A stretch of 64,000 nt of DNA from Viscum album. Taxonomy: Eukaryota; Streptophyta; Magnoliopsida; Santalales; Viscaceae. The notes below the pieces were generated by a model. The model saw only the letters and a program-made list of their open reading frames with translations. It was not told the DNA's origin and searched no databases. Below, one piece after another: positions 59,550-64,000 of the stretch. Position numbers and translations under genes: made by a program. How positions within the stretch are numbered: the stretch's first letter is position 1; each line of letters begins with the position of its first letter. Location of the stretch: assembly GCA_963277665.1 (NCBI GenBank), contig CAUJRU010000141.1:620001-684000 (forward strand), in the 5' to 3' direction.

Positions 59550-60011
59550 AAACTATATAATTCTCAAATCATTACCCAAAAAGGGATAAAATCATCAAAA
59601 ATAACCATAACATAATTTAACCTCAATTTTATCTCATGCCTTTCACTTCAATCATAACATATGGTAACCCATAATTACCTCAAAAGTAAGGATCATATAA
59701 ACCCAAATGGTTCTTTATAACTATGTCCACAAAAGAAAAGATAACTATTACTTGAATAAAATTTGCCTATATTAAACATCAGGGTTACACATAATATAAA
59801 AAGTCTTCTAATGTAACCCCATCATCAAAAGAGACTTAATACTCCTAAGAATTTCACCCTAACTCTTGAAGCCCTTATATGTTTACATCTTACTCATTCA
59901 ACATTCTTCATGATCCATTATCCATTCCTTTCCAACTTATTCCGAAATACCTCTTTCCTACAAACAAAACCATGAATCATATCCTAAGATTCCAAAATAA
60001 GAAAACAATAG

Positions 60012-60596
60012 TCATGAAATAGTACATACCTTTGATTGGTCATTGTCAGTTTCTTCATCCTCAATCGGAATGGCATTAGGTATTGGTAAACGAATATTGG
60101 TACGCTCTTGGTGACCCCATTCACGAAACTTCTTCATAGGACATGTGTTTGCATAATGACCATGCACACCACATTTAAAACATTTAATTGATCCCTCAGA
60201 ATGAACTTCTTTCCCTTTCCTCGAGTCAACTGGATGCTTCCTTTTTCCATGGCAGGTTCTTGCTTTATGACCTTCATTTCCACATTTATAGCATATTTCT
60301 GTCCCTTTGAAACATTTTCCTAGGTGTTTCTTTCCACATCTTTGACACATAGGTTTTTGAACACACTTACCTTTATGATTATTACCTGTACTTCCGTAGG
60401 GATTTGTTCCTTGCATATATGATGTCTTAGAGAAATCTCCAAGGTTTAGGTGGTCAATCATGACTCCAGATAGTTGGTTGAGGATAATCACAAGAGTTCT
60501 CATTGCAGCTCCCATATCATTCAGTTGCTTGCTCAAAAAACTGTCACAGTTTCCTTCACATCCACTATTACTTTGGTGCCTCCTAGATCCAGCCAT
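60012..60596 (-). CDS. gag: Mini-Gag: nucleocapsid-like protein with three zinc knuckles
   Basis: Uninterrupted 194-codon frame from the ATG at 60594-60596 to TGA. Residues 1-60 resemble the Gag N-terminus of the autonomous relic in layout (a short hydrophobic stretch AMRTLVIILNQLSG), then the whole capsid domain is absent. Three knuckles follow: C84-C87-H91-C95 (short spacing), C102-C105-H110-C115 and C139-C142-H147-C152, the last two canonical CX2CX4HX4C. The tail is acidic (EDEETDND). Expected role, from the Gag family, is nucleic-acid binding. It sits about 200 bp after the primer site, where gag should start. It could be expressed or only recently dead. Confidence 0.72.
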   Translation of the reverse strand: MAGSRRHQSNSGCEGNCDSFLSKQLNDMGAAMRTLVIILNQLSGVMIDHLNLGDFSKTSYMQGTNPYGSTGNNHKGKCVQKPMCQRCGKKHLGKCFKGTEICYKCGNEGHKARTCHGKRKHPVDSRKGKEVHSEGSIKCFKCGVHGHYANTCPMKKFREWGHQERTNIRLPIPNAIPIEDEETDNDQSKVCTIS

Positions 60597-60784
60597 TTAC
60601 TAAAACCAAAAAGGTCAGTGTGAGTATATCAAAAAAACCATCATGTACTAATGAGTAAGATAAACACTAAGATATACTTACTCATTCACTTTATCTAAAA
60701 CTAGGACTCTTTCTGAAATCCTAACCATTATGGTAATGCCACTTATGCTTAAAGAATACCCTAACCTCTATATTTATCTAAACC

Positions 60785-60798
60785 GACCTTTGATACCA
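60785..60798 (-). other. Primer binding site (tRNA-iMet type)
   Basis: Minus strand TGGTATCAAAGGTC next to the LTR end CCTTATAGT, identical to the plus-strand copy at 46241. Confidence 0.8.
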
Positions 60799-61599
60799 AC
60801 TATAAGGCCCCAGCCTTAAACATTACTTAATCTTGATTTATTACAAGATTACACATTGATGATCTTTTCAGGTTTAGAGTTTTAGAGAATTAGATCATGA
60901 AACTTGCATTACATTCCACATTTAAACAAGGTGGTTACATAAAAGACAATATTCATTCTTCCCATCAATGGAAACCTATTTAAAATAAAACACGGATTCT
61001 TTCTTGACACATCCTTGACACTATCGTCACATCATGTACCTTTCCCTTGACCTGTGAAAAACATTTCAAAAACATGGGATGAGCATAAAAAGCTCAATAA
61101 GGGTTATAAAAATATGGAAAGGAAACATGAGTTCATATATACATAAGAATGAAATCATACTTTACCCATAAAACATAGGCATATCAAATCATGAATAAAT
61201 CATAGAAAACATAAGACATAAAGGTAACTTGAGGCATTCATAACATTCTTAAGTAGGGAGTAACCCTCTTGGTTACGTTTGGAATACCCATCACAGTATA
61301 TTCCCTAAATCTCTTCGGAGAAACCTTAATGTTTGACTCCTTCGCGTTACCCAATGCATTGGAGAGCTATATTGGGCTCACCCACCCTTAGTTTATCACG
61401 GAACCACCCGTTTTTCATAACAATACCCAAGAACCATAACATAATCGTATCACATAAACATGAATAAAGGAAACATAAAATTTCCACATTTCAATCACAA
61501 TATAACATTTTAGGATATTGAAATAATGAATCCATTCAAAAAGAAACCATTTACAAAACCATTTAAAACATTTAATAAAGAGATTTTTGAATCAAAGTG

Positions 61600-62898
61600 T
61601 CCCATACCACCTTGAAGATTTTCACATTTTAAACCATTAATATCCATATAAATAAATCCTTAAAAAATTTTGAAAACATGGATATTAATAAGAACAAATA
61701 ATTAAAACATTTAAAACGATATTTTGGTTAAAGGGGTTTTACCAAAATTAGAGACACTTGAATACAATAATCGAGGAATAACATTTAGTCAAAACTTTAT
61801 AATATCATGATAATAAAAGGATTCATGATATAATACTCCAAAGGACAGTATATACACCATATAAGAGTGAATTGGTGCATAACAACAATGAACCCTCAAT
61901 AGAAATGTCAAATGTGATGAAATCCCTTATAAAGAAGGTATCCTTAAATTAAGGACAAATAAATCTCAAAAATATGTGTGAAAAATATATATACACCCAA
62001 TATAAGTGGATATTAAGTGTAAAAAAATAAAAGGTCATTCACAAATATTCAATGGATGACATATTTAATGACTACAAGTTGAACCCAAAGAAATCGAAAT
62101 TGGGTTAAAAAGTTCCCTTGACAGCCTAACGGCATCACATCAAAATGAGTTGATGAGAGATAAAAAGTGTATCTCATCACTTGGACATAAAATTTACATC
62201 AATAAGGATGTATGAGAACATATCCCAACATAAAAATATGTAAATTAAAAGACCCAATAAAAGAAGTCTTTTAAAAAAGAGGAGGGGGAAAGGTTCCCTT
62301 ACCGACTTGGGTATCTTTCAAAACATACACCCCATGAAAGAAAGACAATAGGTCATTGATGTAAATACTCATAAACGAAAGTATATTACACAAAGAGTAG
62401 TATAATGGGCAGTACATACACCACTCAATGGAATTTGTGGCGAATGTAGCATAAATCTCACGGGAATAAAAGTGAGATGAAAAATCCCTTACGAAAACTC
62501 GGTAGCCTAACGACGCCACATAAAACTTCTGAATATGGATTGATGAGATCAAATAGAGTATCCCATCATATTACAATAGAATTTACAGCAAGTGGAATAT
62601 AAAATAAAATCCCCCAACATAACAAATAGGATCTTAAAAGAAGTGACACAGAGGAGAGTACTTAAAAAGAAAAAGAGAGGTTAGATCTCTTACGAAAGTT
62701 CGGCAGCCTAACGGCGCCACTCAAAACTTCCAAAATGGATTGATGAGAGAGAATAGGGTCTCTCATCACATGAACATAAAAATTACAGTAAATTTAATAT
62801 AAAAGATCATCCCAATAACAATAAATATGAGCTTTAAAAGGAATGACATAAAAGTGTGTACTTAAAAAGAAAGAGAGGAGTAGGATCCCTTACCTCGG
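61600..62898 (-). repeat. Module A tandem units (inverted)
   Basis: Minus-strand array with CTTACC/CTTACG motifs spaced about 190-200 bp and the paired GATGAGAGA/TCTCTCATC hairpin (plus strand near 62740-62768). Confidence 0.74.
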
Positions 62899-63225
62899 GT
62901 CTGACTTGACTCGATCGTTCTTTAATCTCCTGAATAATAAACTTGAGTTAATTTCTACTTCATTAAGAACCTTTTTCAAGTTCATTATTCCTTTTATATC
63001 ACTTATTACCATGTCATAAACATTATTTAATCATTTAAGTTAACAATATTTGTTTTGCCGATATTTGGTTCTTAAGTCCAAAGTGGACTTCTTACAATTA
63101 CATGTTGTTCATGTGGCCAAGTGTTTATTATATCCAGAATTTTATTCATGATGTAGATATAATATATGTCATATATATCCAGTACATGCATGCATTTATA
63201 ACATTACATAACCATTTAGAGGTAA

Positions 63226-63252
63226 GAAATGAAATGCACCGTTCATGGAGAC
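63226..63252 (-). other. Conserved LTR hairpin, half copy
   Basis: One arm only; the inversion breakpoint lies in the loop. Confidence 0.7.
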
Positions 63253-63504
63253 GTATACGCGATATCTTCATTTAAGGAAGTGCGGACTACCGCCCCCTCA
63301 AAGTGATTTGATTCGTTAAATACCATATGTGGGATGTATAAAGGATGGAAATATGATATTATACTGGAATTATAATATACCCTTATATCATTATTATTCC
63401 ATTCTATAAAATACGAAATAGAAATGAAAGTAGCGTTCATGCATACGTACGGCTTACCGTCTCCATGAACGGTGCATTTCATTTCTTACCTCTAAATGAT
63501 TATG
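63253..63504 (+). mobile_element. LTR fragment, plus (GTGCGGACTACCG block and hairpin)
   Basis: Short plus-strand piece from GTATACGCGATATC through the hairpin to GATTATGT, then a jump to mid-U3. Confidence 0.78.
63421..63485 (+). other. Conserved 65-nt LTR hairpin
   Basis: Complete; loop reads GCATACGTACGG. Confidence 0.76.
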
Positions 63505-64000
63505 TCATTGGAATCAATTTCACTTTGAAATTATACTTAAACTGGTGTCAATCTTTTGATACTTATTGTTTTGTAAAAACACGCTATTTTGCTCTGGCAG
63601 CGGGAATTAATTATTAAATTAGTTAATGTGACATATATGATTTGAATTTTGTAAAATAGACTTCATTTTTGAATTCGGAATATCAAATATAGCTTAGGGT
63701 GAATTTTTGGTAATTTTCTGAAAAACTTCAATTTTTGATGAATAGTGAAACCACTAAGTGGTAAACAAGCAAACTGATTTGTCAGTTAAATGAAAGTTTA
63801 CCACTAATGTGTATTGAATTTTGAAAATCCGACATACATGGTTGTCATTAATAAGTAAAAAGTGGTTCAATGAGATTAAAATAATTTTTTGGTGAATAGT
63901 AACTTATTAAGTTCTTAATCGCGATTAGTGGTAATTAGGGTAGTTTAAGGTATAAATAATGCTTTAATAATATGAAATAAACTAGACACATGTCCCAACC
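63505..64000 (+). mobile_element. LTR fragment, plus (mid-U3), runs off window
   Basis: U3 from TCATTGGAATCAATTTCAC through TTTAATCGCGATTAG-like sequence to ACACATGTCCCAACC at the window edge. Confidence 0.8.

Larger units (their letters stand above)
58497..60784 (-). mobile_element. Interior of minus-strand non-autonomous retrotransposon
   Basis: 2.3 kb between PPT and primer site. In sense order: leader, an open mini-gag, non-coding sequence, the SINE, a decayed short frame, the PPT hairpin. No pol domain is seen in any frame. It is the fuller relative of the 46.2-47.9 kb element. Confidence 0.84.
60799..63252 (-). mobile_element. 5' LTR (3' half) of minus-strand non-autonomous element
   Basis: Inverted LTR end, poly(A) region (about 61078), type I array (about 61240-61420), full module A (about 61600-62895) and the sequence before it, ending inside the hairpin at GGAGAC. 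The promoter part is lost, so this element has no promoter of its own here. Confidence 0.83.

Overview
The window looks like plant nuclear heterochromatin. It is AT-rich, contains no recognisable host gene, and is built almost entirely from one family of Ty3/gypsy chromovirus LTR retrotransposons. Diagnostic features are an LTR start TGTAACA(T/C)CCC directly after a G-rich polypurine tract, a tRNA-iMet-like primer site (TGGTATCA), CCHC zinc-knuckle Gag, Ty3-order pol (RT, RNase H, integrase) and a C-terminal chromodomain of the type seen in the Tekay/Del clade. The species cannot be named from the sequence alone.

Layout. The LTR is very long: about 4.8 kb when its parts are added up from the element around 42.6-52.1 kb. 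A TATA promoter lies about 1.4-1.6 kb from the LTR start and about 3.2 kb of leader-forming sequence follows it. About 25 partial LTR copies fill the window in both orientations, with about 12 orientation switches, so the region is a mosaic and not a set of clean nested insertions. Only four stretches are retrotransposon interior of any size: a minus-strand gag/RT/IN/chromodomain relic (16.4-19.2 kb), a plus-strand RT/RNase H/IN/chromodomain relic fused directly to an LTR (22.8-25.4 kb), a short plus-strand integrase-chromodomain tail (52.08-52.5 kb), and two copies of a non-autonomous derivative (46.2-47.9 kb plus, 58.5-60.8 kb minus). The derivative carries a reduced, nucleocapsid-only Gag, a tRNA-derived SINE and no pol. 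A second, unrelated LTR (3.67-5.57 kb) is inserted near the left end.

Modular LTRs. Between the promoter and the 3' end the LTR copies carry interchangeable modules: module A (tandem ~190-200 bp units each opening with GTAAGGGA), module B or B2 (a GC-richer block containing GCGGCGACAACGAC), then either a type I or a type II hairpin array. Combinations A+I, A+II, B+I and B2+II all occur, and one copy has A and B fused in series.

Most interesting signals. (1) Much of the transcribed LTR reads as a chain of short stem-loops. Several have stems that differ between repeats by compensatory changes while the loop is kept. (2) A 65-nt hairpin is kept in 17 complete copies. (3) A loop, GGTATGGGAC, recurs in different stems in module A, module B and the unrelated second LTR family. 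(4) The mini-Gag of the non-autonomous element is still open for 194 codons while the pol relics around it carry stops and frameshifts. All coding material looks non-autonomous or dead except possibly that mini-Gag.
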